A DNA stretch of 64,000 nt from Vibrio crassostreae (lineage in GTDB: Bacteria > Pseudomonadota > Gammaproteobacteria > Enterobacterales > Vibrionaceae), in NCBI RefSeq assembly GCF_024347415.1, contig NZ_AP025476.1, positions 2,666,001-2,730,000 of the forward strand. The letters run 5' to 3'. Below the pieces are notes generated by a model. That model was given only the letters and a program-made list of their open reading frames with translations, searched no databases and was not told the origin of the DNA. A program made the position numbers and the translations under genes. Below, in pieces: positions 1-9,404 of this stretch (the first letter of the stretch is position 1; each line of letters opens with the position of its first letter).

Positions 1-1
1 G

Positions 2-562
2 ATTGATGCCTCTGTTAAGGCCGTTTTCTCAAACAAAGCAGAGGCTTTTGGTCTAGAGAGAGCAAAGTCAGCAGGTGTTGACGCTCATTCGGTGAATCCA
101 AAAGAATTTAATTCGCGTGAAGAATTTGATCATGAATTGATGGTTCAGATCGATGCTTACCAACCCGACCTGATTGTACTCGCTGGCTATATGCGCATTC
201 TGAGTTCAGAGTTTGTTCGTCATTACGCGGGTAAAATGATCAATATCCACCCTTCTCTGTTACCTAAGTATCCGGGGCTGCACACCCACCAGCGTGCTAT
301 TGATGCTCAGGACAAAGAGCATGGCACCAGCGTCCACTTTGTTACCGAAGAGCTCGATGGTGGTCCTGTAATCTTACAAGCTAAGGTGCCAGTATTTGAA
401 GGGGATGATGCCGACATGCTAGCGAGCCGAGTACTCACCCAAGAACACTGCATTTATCCTCTGGTCTGCAAGTGGTTCGCGGAAGATCGTTTATCAATGG
501 CAAACGGACAAGCTATCTTAGACAGCAAGGCATTGGGCAAGCACGGTTACGCAGAAGAGTAA
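2..562 (+). CDS. purN: Phosphoribosylglycinamide formyltransferase 1, 5'-truncated
   Basis: PurN transfers a formyl group from 10-formyl-tetrahydrofolate to GAR, the third step of de novo purine synthesis. The frame is open from base 2, so the gene runs off the left edge. The 186 visible residues lack roughly the first 25 of a usual ~212-residue protein, including the nucleotide-binding N-terminus. The formyltransferase motif INIHPSLLPKYPG, with its catalytic Asn and His, and the later TEELDGGP segment carrying the catalytic Asp are intact. An internal GTG at 92 is not the true start, because the conserved sequence continues upstream of it. purM would be expected just outside the window. Confidence 0.95.
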   Translation: MDASVKAVFSNKAEAFGLERAKSAGVDAHSVNPKEFNSREEFDHELMVQIDAYQPDLIVLAGYMRILSSEFVRHYAGKMINIHPSLLPKYPGLHTHQRAIDAQDKEHGTSVHFVTEELDGGPVILQAKVPVFEGDDADMLASRVLTQEHCIYPLVCKWFAEDRLSMANGQAILDSKALGKHGYAEE

Positions 563-590
563 TTCGTTAAAACTAAACCAAATAAAAACA

Positions 591-635
591 AAAAGGCCGC
601 TTACTGATTCATTAGTACAGTAAGCGGCCTTTCTT
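591..635. terminator. Bidirectional intrinsic terminator between purN and yafJ
   Basis: A 15-bp inverted repeat (AAAGGCCGCTTACTG and its complement) encloses an 11-base loop, with T-rich sequence on the right and A-rich sequence on the left. It lies between two convergent genes, so it can end transcription from both sides. Confidence 0.85.
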
Positions 636-668
636 CTATGCGTTTCAAAATAAAACTATTCGAATTAC

Positions 669-1514
669 TTAACTCAATGGCTCAGTCGGTGCTTGGCTTA
701 CCACCTTCTTCGGCGCATAAGCGACATCTTCCAATGCTTGATGGTTGTTACCAATCAGCTCACCAAAATGAAACAGTGCGTATTCGCCCGGCTTCATTCT
801 AAACCACTCTTCATTGTCAGTAAGAGGCTGAGTCGCCACTACCGTAACCACATCATTAGGCGTGGTCTCTTCTTGAAAGTTAATCTCAACATCTTCATCA
901 ATCAGACTCGCATTACCAAAAGGCGCGCGTCTGGTTATCCAGTACAAATGGTTAGTACAGTATGTCATCACATACTCACCATCGCTCAATAACATGTTGA
1001 AAACACCTTTCTCGCGTAGCTTGTCACAACACTCAGCCACGAAACGAAACATACCTTCCATGTCTTGAGGCGGTTCAGGAAAACGCTCTTCAAGTTGTTT
1101 CAGTAGCCAACAAAAAGAGAGTTCACTGTCCGTTTCACCGACAGGTCTGAAACGACCACTCACCAGATCATCATAATCTGACAATTGACCATTGTGAGCA
1201 AAGGTCCAGTATCGCCCCCACAGCTCTCGGGTAAAAGGATGTGTATTTTCTAGATTGACGCCACCACGATTGGCTTGACGGATATGACTGACAACAGCTT
1301 GGCTTTTAATTGGGTAGTTTTGAACCAAGTCAGCGATCTTAGATTCACAGCTCGGATTCGGATCTTTAAAGGTGCGAAAACCCTTACCCTCATAAAAGGT
1401 AATACCCCAGCCATCACGATGCGGGCCGGTGTTACCTCCACGCTGCATAAGACCAGTAAAGCTAAAACAAATATCAGTTGGCACATTCGCGCTCATACCG
1501 AGCAATTCACACAT
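669..1514 (-). CDS. yafJ: Class II glutamine amidotransferase family protein (YafJ-like)
   Basis: The 281-residue protein begins MCELLGMSANVP, so Cys2 becomes the N-terminal nucleophile of a class II (Ntn) glutamine amidotransferase once Met is removed. Further family signatures are RGGNTGPHRDGWG near residue 26, the NTHPF segment and AHNGQL near residue 106. There is no synthase domain, so it would act as a stand-alone glutaminase or amidotransferase. The substrate of YafJ is not established to my knowledge. It lies downstream of gmhA on the same strand with a 64-bp gap, a neighbourhood also seen in E. coli. Confidence 0.9.
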   Translation of the reverse strand: MCELLGMSANVPTDICFSFTGLMQRGGNTGPHRDGWGITFYEGKGFRTFKDPNPSCESKIADLVQNYPIKSQAVVSHIRQANRGGVNLENTHPFTRELWGRYWTFAHNGQLSDYDDLVSGRFRPVGETDSELSFCWLLKQLEERFPEPPQDMEGMFRFVAECCDKLREKGVFNMLLSDGEYVMTYCTNHLYWITRRAPFGNASLIDEDVEINFQEETTPNDVVTVVATQPLTDNEEWFRMKPGEYALFHFGELIGNNHQALEDVAYAPKKVVSQAPTEPLS

Positions 1515-1578
1515 GGTTTAATCTACTCCCTATTAAAACCAATGGAGCCAGAAATCTGGGCTCCAGATGTCTGTAAAA

Positions 1579-2157
1579 TTATTCTTCCATCTCTTTTTCG
1601 ACAAGCTGAATCACAATATGAATGATCTTAATGTGAATCTCTTGGATACGGTCTGCGTAACCAAAATGTGGCACTCGGATTTCGATATCAGCGCAACCCG
1701 CCATTTTACCGCCATCTTTACCCGTCAATGCAATCGTCTTCATGCCTTTAGCTTGAGCAGCTTCAATCGCTTTCAAAATGTTGGCAGAGTTACCTGAAGT
1801 CGACAGACCGAACAACACATCACCTTTACGACCTACCGCTTCTACATAACGAGAAAATACGTGGTCGTAGCCAAAATCATTACTCACGCAAGACAGGTGG
1901 CTTGGATCTGAAATCGCAATACCAGCGTAACCTGGACGGTTTTCACGGTATCGGCCAGTAAGCTCTTCTGCGAAGTGCATTGCATCACAGTGTGAACCAC
2001 CGTTACCACAAGAAAGCACTTTGCCCTCTTGCTTGAATGAGTCAGCAATCAGTTTTGCCGCCGCTTCAATTTGAGCGATGTTATGGTCATCACTCAGGAA
2101 CTTATTCAGAACGTCAGCAGCTTCGTTCAATTCACTTTTGATTAGGTCATGGTACAT
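1579..2157 (-). CDS. gmhA: Phosphoheptose isomerase (sedoheptulose 7-phosphate isomerase)
   Basis: GmhA converts sedoheptulose 7-phosphate to D-glycero-D-manno-heptose 7-phosphate, the first committed step towards the ADP-heptose of the LPS inner core. The 192 residues match the family length. The SIS-fold phosphate loop [18 protein letters not shown] lies near residue 49, [13 protein letters not shown] near 115 and the C-terminal [13 protein letters not shown] helix supplies the active-site His. The later pathway enzyme gmhB is in the same window (61264-61848) but is not linked in an operon. Start is the ATG at 2157. Confidence 0.96.
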   Translation of the reverse strand: MYHDLIKSELNEAADVLNKFLSDDHNIAQIEAAAKLIADSFKQEGKVLSCGNGGSHCDAMHFAEELTGRYRENRPGYAGIAISDPSHLSCVSNDFGYDHVFSRYVEAVGRKGDVLFGLSTSGNSANILKAIEAAQAKGMKTIALTGKDGGKMAGCADIEIRVPHFGYADRIQEIHIKIIHIVIQLVEKEMEE

Positions 2158-2485
2158 AAGGCTTATCTCTTATATTTTTTTACGCAACTTAAAGTACGTG
2201 AAATGAGAGCTGAGGGTTTTCCCCTCTTTTACCTGAGTTTACCCACAAACATGAAATAGTGTCGACACTTAAGCCCAAAGATTGCCACCTTAATTAGAGT
2301 CTCGCTGCCGATCCGTCCAAATATTCGCCACCAACCTCTCACAATTAGAACTTTAACTCTATTGAGATCACTTTTTATTCACTTTGGAGTTTTACAAATA
2401 TTTAATATTTTGTTTACACTTGACTGGTTAGACCTCTTACCTAAAACTTAATAACAATAAGTGATCTCTGAAAAGGAAATCGATC
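2158..2485. other. Divergent gmhA-fadE intergenic region (328 bp)
   Basis: No gene is seen here. It must hold the gmhA promoter (leftward) and the fadE promoter (rightward). Visible elements are a perfect 12-bp palindrome AGTGTCGACACT at 2258-2269, an AT-rich stretch at 2340-2420 and a FadR-type operator at 2422-2438. No regulator is assigned to the 12-bp palindrome. Confidence 0.6.
2422..2438 (+). promoter_or_regulatory. Candidate FadR operator upstream of fadE
   Basis: The 17-bp sequence GACTGGTTAGACCTCTT fits the FadR pattern (AnCTGGTnnGACnnnTT) and sits 48 bp before the fadE start. FadR represses fatty-acid degradation genes, and long-chain acyl-CoA releases it. A TTTACA hexamer at 2413-2418 could be part of the promoter it covers. 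The match is by eye, but the gene context supports it strongly. Confidence 0.75.
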
Positions 2486-4951
2486 ATGAACATATTGCTC
2501 TCCCTACTCGGCATGACAGCCATCTTAGGCGTCTGTCTTTACCATAGAGTTAGTCTGGTACGTGCATTAGTTGTATTAACTGGCGCAATGGTAGCATTAA
2601 CACTGTTCGGCGGCGTGGCCGTCACTGGTTGGCTTTGTTACTTGTTAGCCGTTGCGATCTTTGCTGTACCGACCATTCGTCAGACCCTAATCAGCCAAAA
2701 AGCACTCTCTTTATTTAAGAAAGTTCTACCAGCGATGTCCCAGACAGAAAAAGAAGCATTGGAAGCTGGCACAGTATGGTGGGAAGCAGAGCTGTTCAAA
2801 GGCAAGCCTGAATGGAAGAAACTTCAGAATATTGCTGACCCGAAACTCTCGGAAGCGGAACAAGCATTTTTAGATGGCCCAGTAAATACTGTGTGTGAGA
2901 TGGTCAATGATTACCAAGTGACACATGAACTTGCTGATTTGCCACCAGAAGTATGGCAATACCTGAAAGACCATAAATTCTTCGCCATGATCATCAAGAA
3001 AAAATACGGCGGTTTAGAATTCTCGGCTTACGCTCAGTCTTTGGTTCTTCAGAAGCTAACCGGCGTTTCTAGCGTATTGTCATCAACGGTTGGCGTACCT
3101 AACTCATTAGGCCCTGGTGAGTTATTACAACACTACGGTACAGAAGAACAAAGAAATCATTACCTGCCGCGCCTAGCGGAAGGTAAAGAGATCCCTTGTT
3201 TTGCCCTGACGAGCCCAGAAGCTGGCTCTGATGCAGGTTCAATCCCAGATTACGGTGTGGTATGTAAAGGCGAATGGCAAGGTGAAGAAGTATTGGGCAT
3301 GCGCCTAACTTGGAACAAGCGTTACATCACCCTAGCACCTGTCGCGACGGTATTAGGCTTGGCCTTTAAACTGCGTGACCCTGATGGTCTGCTTGGTGAC
3401 CAAAAAGATCTAGGCATCACTTGTGCGCTTATCCCAACGGATTTAAAAGGCGTAGAAATTGGCAATCGCCACTTCCCGCTGAATGTGCCGTTCCAGAACG
3501 GTCCGACGCAAGGCGACGATATCTTTGTGCCTATCGACTTCATCATTGGTGGCCAGAAAATGGCAGGTCAAGGCTGGCGTATGCTGGTTGAGTGTCTGTC
3601 GGTTGGTCGTGGTATCACACTGCCTTCAAACTCAACGGGTGGTATTAAGTCTGCTGCATTAGCAACGGGCGCTTATGCTCGTATTCGTCGTCAATTCAAA
3701 CAACCGATTGGCCGCATGGAAGGGGTTGAAGAGCCACTTGCACGCCTAGCGGGTAACGCTTATGTGATGGATGCGGCAAGTAATCTAACCGTTGCAGGTA
3801 TCGATCTTGGCGAAAAACCTTCGGTTATCTCAGCAATCGTTAAGTACCACTGTACACACCGTGGTCAGCGCAGCATCATCGATGCTATGGATATTGTTGG
3901 CGGTAAAGGTATTTGCTTAGGTCCATCGAACTTCCTAGCTCGTGGCTACCAAGGTTCGCCTATCGCGATTACGGTTGAAGGCGCAAACATCCTGACTCGT
4001 TCAATGATCATCTATGGTCAAGGTGCGATTCGCTGTCACCCTTACGTACTTAACGAAATGGAAGCGGCTTATTCTGAAAGCAGTGATGCTCTAGATAAGT
4101 TTGATTCGGCGTTAGCAGGACACGTTAGCTTTACTATGAGTAACCTAGTCCGCAGCTTGTGGTTTGGTTTAACCGATGGCCGTGGTTCAGATGCGCCAAC
4201 ACCTTCAAATAAAACCGATAAACAGACACAACGTTACTACCAACAGCTAAACCGCTACAGTGCAAACCTAGCGCTACTGTCTGATATCTCAATGGCAGTT
4301 CTAGGTGGCTCACTGAAGCGTAGAGAACGTTTATCAGCAAGATTGGGGGACATCCTGAGTCAACTTTACCTCGGCTCAGCAACGCTGAAACGCTTTGAAA
4401 GCGAAGGCAGCCACGCTGAAGATCTACCGTTAGTACATTGGGGTATGCAAGATAGCTTACGCCAAACTGAAGTGGCGATTGATGAGTTCTTAGCGAACTT
4501 CCCTAACCCTGTGATTGGTCGTCTGCTTCGTGTTGTGCTAATGCCATTTGGCCGTATCCGTCGTGCACCAAACGACAAGCTGGATAGCAAAGTCGCGCAC
4601 ATTCTACAAACACCAAGTGAAACACGCTCTCGTATCGGTCGTGGCCAATACCTAGAAGCAACGGAATACAACCCAGTAGGTAAGATTGAAAAAGCGCTAG
4701 AAGTGATTCTTCAAGCTGAACCTCTGTTCGACAAAGTCTGCAAAGAGACGCATCAAAAACGTGCCTTCTTACGACTTGATCTTGTTGCTCAGTTGGGACT
4801 TGAAAAAGGTATCTTAACGCAAGACGAAGCAAATCTTCTGATTAGCGCTGAGGAACACAGACTGTACACGATTAACGTTGATGACTTCTCACCAGAGGAG
4901 CTTGCAGCAAAGTCTCAGTACCCAGACCAATCGATTGATAACGTCGCTTAA
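2486..4951 (+). CDS. fadE: Acyl-CoA dehydrogenase FadE
   Basis: FadE is the FAD-dependent acyl-CoA dehydrogenase that opens each beta-oxidation cycle in gammaproteobacteria. The 821 residues match the long FadE type (E. coli about 814). Two hydrophobic segments (about residues 1-20 and 28-65) suggest membrane association. The dehydrogenase core follows, with [13 protein letters not shown] near residue 240, the [23 protein letters not shown] region near 412 and [17 protein letters not shown] near 472. A ~250-residue C-terminal FadE-specific region completes it. Start ATG 2486 is preceded by AAAGGAAATCGATC, a good ribosome-binding site. A FadR-type box lies upstream. It appears monocistronic. 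Confidence 0.95.
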   Translation: MNILLSLLGMTAILGVCLYHRVSLVRALVVLTGAMVALTLFGGVAVTGWLCYLLAVAIFAVPTIRQTLISQKALSLFKKVLPAMSQTEKEALEAGTVWWEAELFKGKPEWKKLQNIADPKLSEAEQAFLDGPVNTVCEMVNDYQVTHELADLPPEVWQYLKDHKFFAMIIKKKYGGLEFSAYAQSLVLQKLTGVSSVLSSTVGVPNSLGPGELLQHYGTEEQRNHYLPRLAEGKEIPCFALTSPEAGSDAGSIPDYGVVCKGEWQGEEVLGMRLTWNKRYITLAPVATVLGLAFKLRDPDGLLGDQKDLGITCALIPTDLKGVEIGNRHFPLNVPFQNGPTQGDDIFVPIDFIIGGQKMAGQGWRMLVECLSVGRGITLPSNSTGGIKSAALATGAYARIRRQFKQPIGRMEGVEEPLARLAGNAYVMDAASNLTVAGIDLGEKPSVISAIVKYHCTHRGQRSIIDAMDIVGGKGICLGPSNFLARGYQGSPIAITVEGANILTRSMIIYGQGAIRCHPYVLNEMEAAYSESSDALDKFDSALAGHVSFTMSNLVRSLWFGLTDGRGSDAPTPSNKTDKQTQRYYQQLNRYSANLALLSDISMAVLGGSLKRRERLSARLGDILSQLYLGSATLKRFESEGSHAEDLPLVHWGMQDSLRQTEVAIDEFLANFPNPVIGRLLRVVLMPFGRIRRAPNDKLDSKVAHILQTPSETRSRIGRGQYLEATEYNPVGKIEKALEVILQAEPLFDKVCKETHQKRAFLRLDLVAQLGLEKGILTQDEANLLISAEEHRLYTINVDDFSPEELAAKSQYPDQSIDNVA

Positions 4952-4969
4952 GGTCAAAAATAGAAACAA

Positions 4970-4999
4970 AAACGGGACTCCTATGAGTCCCGTTTTTTT
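4970..4999. terminator. Intrinsic terminator between fadE and the TIGR03503 gene
   Basis: The stem ACGGGACTC / GAGTCCCGT has a 4-base loop and is followed by T7, with A-rich sequence on the other side. It serves fadE and can also serve the convergent gene at 5079-6326, although that gene ends about 80 bp away. Confidence 0.88.
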
Positions 5000-5078
5000 G
5001 TTCATGACATCGTTGTCAAAAATTCTAATGCTTTATCTCTGGCGGCTTCTCTCCAGACAACCTAATCATCTAAGCGAG

Positions 5079-6326
5079 TTACTTAGGCGCTTTAAGCTGC
5101 ATCTCAGGTAACGCTTTTTTCTTCGCCTTGACCTTACGAACCACAAACCAAATCAATAAGCCCAATAGAATAGCGACCACATTACCCACCGCAATAATGA
5201 TCATACTGCGCTGTCTGTCATCTTCACGTTTTTGAAGGATCATCAACTCTGTTGCGATACGCTTCTGTTCAGCAAGTGCTTCTTCTTGAAGGCGTCGTGA
5301 CTCTGCTAAGTCGATATCTTCAACAACGCTGTACGACTGCTCAGTAATTGGAAAGATAAGCGGGCGCTGACTTGAAGCATCAGTGGCATAAACCATCCCT
5401 GACCAATTATAAATCCCTAAATCGCCATTATAAGGCAGCTCTAAAGCGACTTTCATTGCGTCGACTTCAGCTTGCCCCTGCTTGTACATAACATATTCAT
5501 CAGGAGCCTTGTGCTCAACATGAACCGCCAAAGAGCTCGGTGCGATCATCCCCTGTTCACCAGACACCACAATAGTATGAGGTAAACCCTCTTTTCGAGA
5601 CTGAATAAAGGTGGTAGTGAGCGGTGTTGGGTAAACCAAGACTTCTTGCTCTTGCGCTCGCAGGAACACACCATTACCAGAGGTAATTCGCGCTCGGTAT
5701 TTACCGGGCTCGATATCAATTGGTAAGGATACTGTGAATACGCCGTCTCCCGCTTTTTCATCAAGATCAACACCATCATCAGCAAACTCGCCCATCACAA
5801 CCGGAACCGGGCGAGCTTCTCTCACTAAAGACTCTTCGTTTTCAACAAACTTAGTAAAGGTAACCTTAAGCTTCACGCGATCGAGAAAATCACGTAGCAC
5901 AAGCGGCTTGCCATCAGAGGTGAGACGGGCGGTAAATTTAATGCGCTCAGTCTGATACAACTTGTCGGGAAACTCATTAGCATCCAAAACAAGATGAGAC
6001 AGGAGCTTGATGTTGTTCTTAGGGGAAACTTTACCTATCGCTTGCCAAGGGCCAGGCATCGGATTGTCGATAGATATAATGTCCATGGACGACTCTTCGT
6101 ACCAACGGACATTATCAGCATTGCGCCAAGAGTAGTATTTCTTGCCATCAGGACGAACCAAAACGACAGGTTTAGAGTTATCGGCTCGATAAATCACAAA
6201 GGTGACTTGTTCAATACTGGAATCAACTCGAAAACGGTTGTCCAATAAACTCATTACGGATTCTGTTGCCGCATGCAAGCTAAAGCTTAACAGCAATAAA
6301 CAACCGGTAGCCAATACCCTTAACAT
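5079..6326 (-). CDS. TIGR03503 family exported membrane protein
   Basis: I recognise this as the TIGR03503 family of Vibrio and relatives, with no assigned function. The 415 residues start with a signal peptide (about residues 1-19, ending in HAA). A ~340-residue periplasmic part follows, rich in beta-strand-like sequence, with a KAGDGVFTVSLPIDIEPGKYRARI segment typical of Ig-like folds (quoted piecewise: AGDGVF, PGKYRARI). A Gln/Glu/Arg-rich helix precedes one transmembrane helix near 378-398, and the tail is a short basic cytoplasmic one (KVKAKKKALPE). The topology suggests a periplasmic sensor or scaffold anchored at its C-terminus. It ends 9 bp upstream-side of dnaQ, so the two may be co-transcribed (dnaQ first). 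Confidence 0.85.
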   Translation of the reverse strand: MLRVLATGCLLLLSFSLHAATESVMSLLDNRFRVDSSIEQVTFVIYRADNSKPVVLVRPDGKKYYSWRNADNVRWYEESSMDIISIDNPMPGPWQAIGKVSPKNNIKLLSHLVLDANEFPDKLYQTERIKFTARLTSDGKPLVLRDFLDRVKLKVTFTKFVENEESLVREARPVPVVMGEFADDGVDLDEKAGDGVFTVSLPIDIEPGKYRARITSGNGVFLRAQEQEVLVYPTPLTTTFIQSRKEGLPHTIVVSGEQGMIAPSSLAVHVEHKAPDEYVMYKQGQAEVDAMKVALELPYNGDLGIYNWSGMVYATDASSQRPLIFPITEQSYSVVEDIDLAESRRLQEEALAEQKRIATELMILQKREDDRQRSMIIIAVGNVVAILLGLLIWFVVRKVKAKKKALPEMQLKAPK

Positions 6327-6335
6327 ACTCTCTCC

Positions 6336-7103
6336 CTACTGACGCCAGAGGCAGCTTCCGCTTTTCTCGACGAGATCTAAACGACTTTGATGCGCTTCTA
6401 CTTCATCGGCCGTAGCTCGTAAAACCTTTAGGGATTTTCGACCACTTTCTACTCTTCGTATGCTTTCGGCTTCGCCTTCCTGTTGACCAGCGTTAAATTG
6501 CAGCGAAGTTTGGCCACCCGTCATCAATAAGTAGACGTCGGCTAGGATCTCCGCATCGAGCAATGCGCCGTGGAGAGTACGGTGCGAGTTATCAATACCA
6601 TAACGGTCACATAAGATATCTAGGTTGTTTCTTTTACCTGGGAATATCTTCTTCGCCATCGCCAAGGTATCGGTAACTTTACAGTAGTCATCCGTTTTAC
6701 CTATCGCTGGATTAAGCTTCTCAAACTCATAGTCCATAAAGCCGGTATCGAAGGGCGCGTTATGAGCCACCAGCTCTGCACCTTTTATAAAGTCGAGAAA
6801 CTCTTTATGTATGTCTTGATATTCAGGCTTATCAATCAAGAACTCATCGGTAATACCGTGAACGCCAATCGCCTCTTCTTGAATCGCACGATCAGGTTTT
6901 ATGTAGACGTGAAAATGACGCCCGGTCAACCTACGGTTGATGATCTCTACTGCACCAATTTCAACGATGCGGTGACCCATGTAATGAGGGCCACCTTCTG
7001 TATTCATACCGGTGGTTTCGGTATCGAGTACAACAATGCGCTTATTTTCGTTCGAACTGTTTTTTTCGTTCGTGCTTTGTTCTGGAGTGCTACTGGTATT
7101 CAT
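6336..7103 (-). CDS. dnaQ: DNA polymerase III epsilon subunit (3'-5' proofreading exonuclease)
   Basis: The epsilon subunit proofreads for the replicative polymerase, whose alpha subunit (dnaE) is also in this window. DEDDh motifs are clear: ExoI DTETTGM with D27 and E29, ExoII HNAPFDTGFMD near residue 115, and ExoIII HGALLDAEILADVY near 178. The C-terminal region after MTGGQTSLQF would bind DnaE. About 21 Ser/Asn/Glu-rich residues precede the conserved RIVVLDTETTG, longer than in E. coli. No strong Shine-Dalgarno precedes the ATG at 7103, so the exact start is less certain. It is divergent from rnhA, as in E. coli. Confidence 0.95.
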   Translation of the reverse strand: MNTSSTPEQSTNEKNSSNENKRIVVLDTETTGMNTEGGPHYMGHRIVEIGAVEIINRRLTGRHFHVYIKPDRAIQEEAIGVHGITDEFLIDKPEYQDIHKEFLDFIKGAELVAHNAPFDTGFMDYEFEKLNPAIGKTDDYCKVTDTLAMAKKIFPGKRNNLDILCDRYGIDNSHRTLHGALLDAEILADVYLLMTGGQTSLQFNAGQQEGEAESIRRVESGRKSLKVLRATADEVEAHQSRLDLVEKSGSCLWRQ

Positions 7104-7159
7104 AAGGATAACTGTGTCAGACTATGCCGATAATGTGCTTGAGGTAATAGTATCAAATC

Positions 7160-7624
7160 ATGACGAAACAAGTTGAAATTTTCACTGATGGTTCTTGTTT
7201 AGGCAACCCTGGTCCTGGCGGCTATGGCATCGTACTTCGCTACAAAAAAGTCGAGAAGACGCTAGCAGAAGGTTTCACGCTAACAACCAATAACCGTATG
7301 GAAATGCTCGCCGCTGTCGTTGCTCTCCAAGCCCTCAAAGAGCCTTGTTCTGTGATTCTGACCACAGATAGCCAATACGTGCGTCAAGGCATCACACAGT
7401 GGATTCACAACTGGAAAAAGCGTGACTGGAAAACAGCCGACAAGAAACCGGTTAAAAATGCCGATCTGTGGCAAAGGCTTGATAAAGAAACCGCTCGTCA
7501 TAGCGTTGATTGGCGCTGGGTAAAAGGACACGCAGGACACAGAGAAAACGAAATGTGTGATGATTTAGCAAGAAACGCAGCGGAAAATCCGACTAAAGAA
7601 GATACGGGCTATCAGCCAAGTTAA
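7160..7624 (+). CDS. rnhA: Ribonuclease HI
   Basis: RNase HI cleaves the RNA strand of RNA-DNA hybrids. The 154 residues match E. coli RnhA (155). The four catalytic acids are visible at D10 ([16 protein letters not shown]), E48 (NNRMEML), D70 (TTDSQYV) and D134 (EMCDDLA), with H124 in the GHAGH loop. The gene diverges from dnaQ with 56 bp between starts, the conserved gammaproteobacterial arrangement. The other RNase H, rnhB, lies at 19533-20153. Confidence 0.97.
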   Translation: MTKQVEIFTDGSCLGNPGPGGYGIVLRYKKVEKTLAEGFTLTTNNRMEMLAAVVALQALKEPCSVILTTDSQYVRQGITQWIHNWKKRDWKTADKKPVKNADLWQRLDKETARHSVDWRWVKGHAGHRENEMCDDLARNAAENPTKEDTGYQPS

Positions 7625-7730
7625 TCGTCTTTTTGAATTAGACGTACATTTCAGAAAATGATTTATTGTTCCTGAAACTGATTGATAACGCCTTAAATTA
7701 ATTGATAGTTTCTTAACCGAACTAGTAGAT

Positions 7731-7757
7731 AAAAAGCCGACAACTAGTCGGCTTTTT
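7731..7757. terminator. Bidirectional terminator between rnhA and the yafS-like gene
   Basis: AAAAAGCCGACAACTAGTCGGCTTTTT forms an AAAAGCCGAC/GTCGGCTTTT-type stem with A and T tracts on both sides. It lies between two convergent genes. Its left arm is just past the stop of the methyltransferase gene. Confidence 0.85.
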
Positions 7758-8529
7758 CTGTTTTTAGCGGATATGATGCTTTGGCTGAATCCATTGTACG
7801 ACGCGTATTTGTTCTAAAACTTGCTCCAACAGGTGAGAAACGTCGCTTAAGGTGCCAATGTGGCTTGATAGGTTTTAGCGGGTAAGTACGTTTACGTGCA
7901 ACAATAAAGTATTGGCTTCCGGCGAAGGATGCACATCCACCTAAGCTGTTCTCCAACCACGTCCACATCGCTTGATACTTACTCATCGGAAACAGCGCGT
8001 AGGTGTCACAATGAATCACTTCATAATTAAGTACCCCTAACCAGTCTTTTATTCGGTTAGGCGTGTACATGCGCCCACTCCAAGGCAAACTGTTCTTTCG
8101 CCAAGGCATCAAACTGGCAAGCCCAGTGACACTAATCGGGTTAAAGCCAGTGATAATGATATAGCCATCGTCCATCATGACTCGATCAACTTCTCTCAAT
8201 AAGCGATGTGGGTCATTGCTATAATCTAACTGATGACTCAACACCACAACATCAAAGCTTTTCTCCAAAAAGGGCAAATTATAGCCATCCGCTATCACAT
8301 TATGTAATGGGTTCTGGATATCTAGGTTTACTTGATGTTGAATGTTGCATGTGCAGCTAGAAATCTCACTACTGAGGCCACCGAGCTTGAGCATATGGTA
8401 ACCAAATAGCTTTGGGCACCACTCATCGAGTCGAGTTTGAATAGATTCTCTCAACCAGTCCCCATTGTGCAATTGCGCCCAAGTATAAGGACGTTCAAAC
8501 TTCTTTCTGCTACGTGCTGGCTTCATCAA
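7744..8529 (-). CDS. yafS: Class I SAM-dependent methyltransferase (YafS-like)
   Basis: The 261-residue protein carries a class I methyltransferase core, with no membrane segments or signal peptide. [20 protein letters not shown] (near residue 85) matches motif II/III of the Methyltransf_11 type, and [21 protein letters not shown] follows. The glycine-rich SAM motif is weak (LKLGGLSSE). The substrate is unknown; the family is often called YafS and sits in the dnaQ-rnhA-yafS-gloB-mltD block, conserved from E. coli to Vibrio. It diverges from gloB with 46 bp between starts. Confidence 0.85.
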   Translation of the reverse strand: MMKPARSRKKFERPYTWAQLHNGDWLRESIQTRLDEWCPKLFGYHMLKLGGLSSEISSCTCNIQHQVNLDIQNPLHNVIADGYNLPFLEKSFDVVVLSHQLDYSNDPHRLLREVDRVMMDDGYIIITGFNPISVTGLASLMPWRKNSLPWSGRMYTPNRIKDWLGVLNYEVIHCDTYALFPMSKYQAMWTWLENSLGGCASFAGSQYFIVARKRTYPLKPIKPHWHLKRRFSPVGASFRTNTRRTMDSAKASYPLKTEKAD

Positions 8530-8575
8530 TAATCTGTCTCACTTATTCTGTCGCACTAAAACTGGAGAACCAATA

Positions 8576-9334
8576 ATGTTACATATCAAAAGCATACCTG
8601 CATTTAACGACAATTACATCTGGCTGATTGAAAATAGCGATCGCCGTTGTGCTGTCGTCGACCCCGGTGATGCGGCTCCAGTATTAGAGTACTTAGCACA
8701 CCATGAGCTAACTTTAGATGCAATCTTGATTACGCACCACCACCACGATCACATTGGTGGCGTTCCAGAACTAGTTAGACAATTTCCCGGCGTTGATGTC
8801 GTGGGTCCAAGGAATGAACCAATCCCCACCTTAACTCACCCAGTCGATGATGGTGACCAATTAGAACTGTTTGACGAAGTATTCCTCGTCCTAGGGCTCA
8901 GTGGCCACACCGCGGGTCATATTGGTTATGTAGGTGATGCGAAACTGTTTTGTGGTGATGTGCTGTTCTCTGCGGGTTGCGGCCGAATCATGGAAGGCAC
9001 ACCACAACAGATGTTCGATGCACTGAATAAGATCACGGCGCTACCTCAAGAAACCGAAGTTTATTGTGCGCATGAATACACAGCCGCAAACATCGCTTTC
9101 GCATTAGCGGTTGAACCTGACAACCAACATTTGCAGCAATATCGCGACCAAGTGAACCGACTTCGCGCGCAAAATAAGTCGACCATCCCCACAAATTTGA
9201 GACAAGAGAAGTTTGTGAACCCCTTCTTGCGCTATACCGAGCCAAGTGTAGTGAAATCAGTGTCTAATCGCACCGAGCAGACCGACCCTTTATCGGTATT
9301 CACCGCTTTACGTGCGTGGAAGAACGAATTTTAA
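8576..9334 (+). CDS. gloB: Hydroxyacylglutathione hydrolase (glyoxalase II)
   Basis: GloB hydrolyses S-D-lactoylglutathione to D-lactate and glutathione, the second step of methylglyoxal detoxification. The 252-residue metallo-beta-lactamase fold shows the dinuclear metal motif [10 protein letters not shown] at residues 53-62, GHTAGHIGY with the metal-binding His near 112, the bridging Asp in [13 protein letters not shown] near 127 and CAHEYT near 165. The C-terminal [11 protein letters not shown] segment is the glutathione-binding region of glyoxalase II. GAGAACCAATAATG gives a fair ribosome-binding site for the ATG at 8576. Confidence 0.96.
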   Translation: MLHIKSIPAFNDNYIWLIENSDRRCAVVDPGDAAPVLEYLAHHELTLDAILITHHHHDHIGGVPELVRQFPGVDVVGPRNEPIPTLTHPVDDGDQLELFDEVFLVLGLSGHTAGHIGYVGDAKLFCGDVLFSAGCGRIMEGTPQQMFDALNKITALPQETEVYCAHEYTAANIAFALAVEPDNQHLQQYRDQVNRLRAQNKSTIPTNLRQEKFVNPFLRYTEPSVVKSVSNRTEQTDPLSVFTALRAWKNEF

Positions 9335-9343
9335 CAAATACAG

Positions 9344-9370
9344 ACTTGTCACTCATAGGGGGTGGCAAGT
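9344..9370 (+). terminator. Weak hairpin after gloB
   Basis: ACTTGTCAC pairs with GTGGCAAGT (one G-U pair) around a 9-base loop, ten bases after the gloB stop. No T-run follows, so it is more likely a transcript-end stabiliser or a weak terminator than a strong one. Confidence 0.4.
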
Positions 9371-9404
9371 ATTATCATCGGCCGTTAATTAAAAAGGCTG
9401 TAAC

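Noticed and set aside
2347..2375. Possible sigma E promoter (GAACTT) upstream of fadE
   Set aside because: No convincing -10 follows at the correct spacing.
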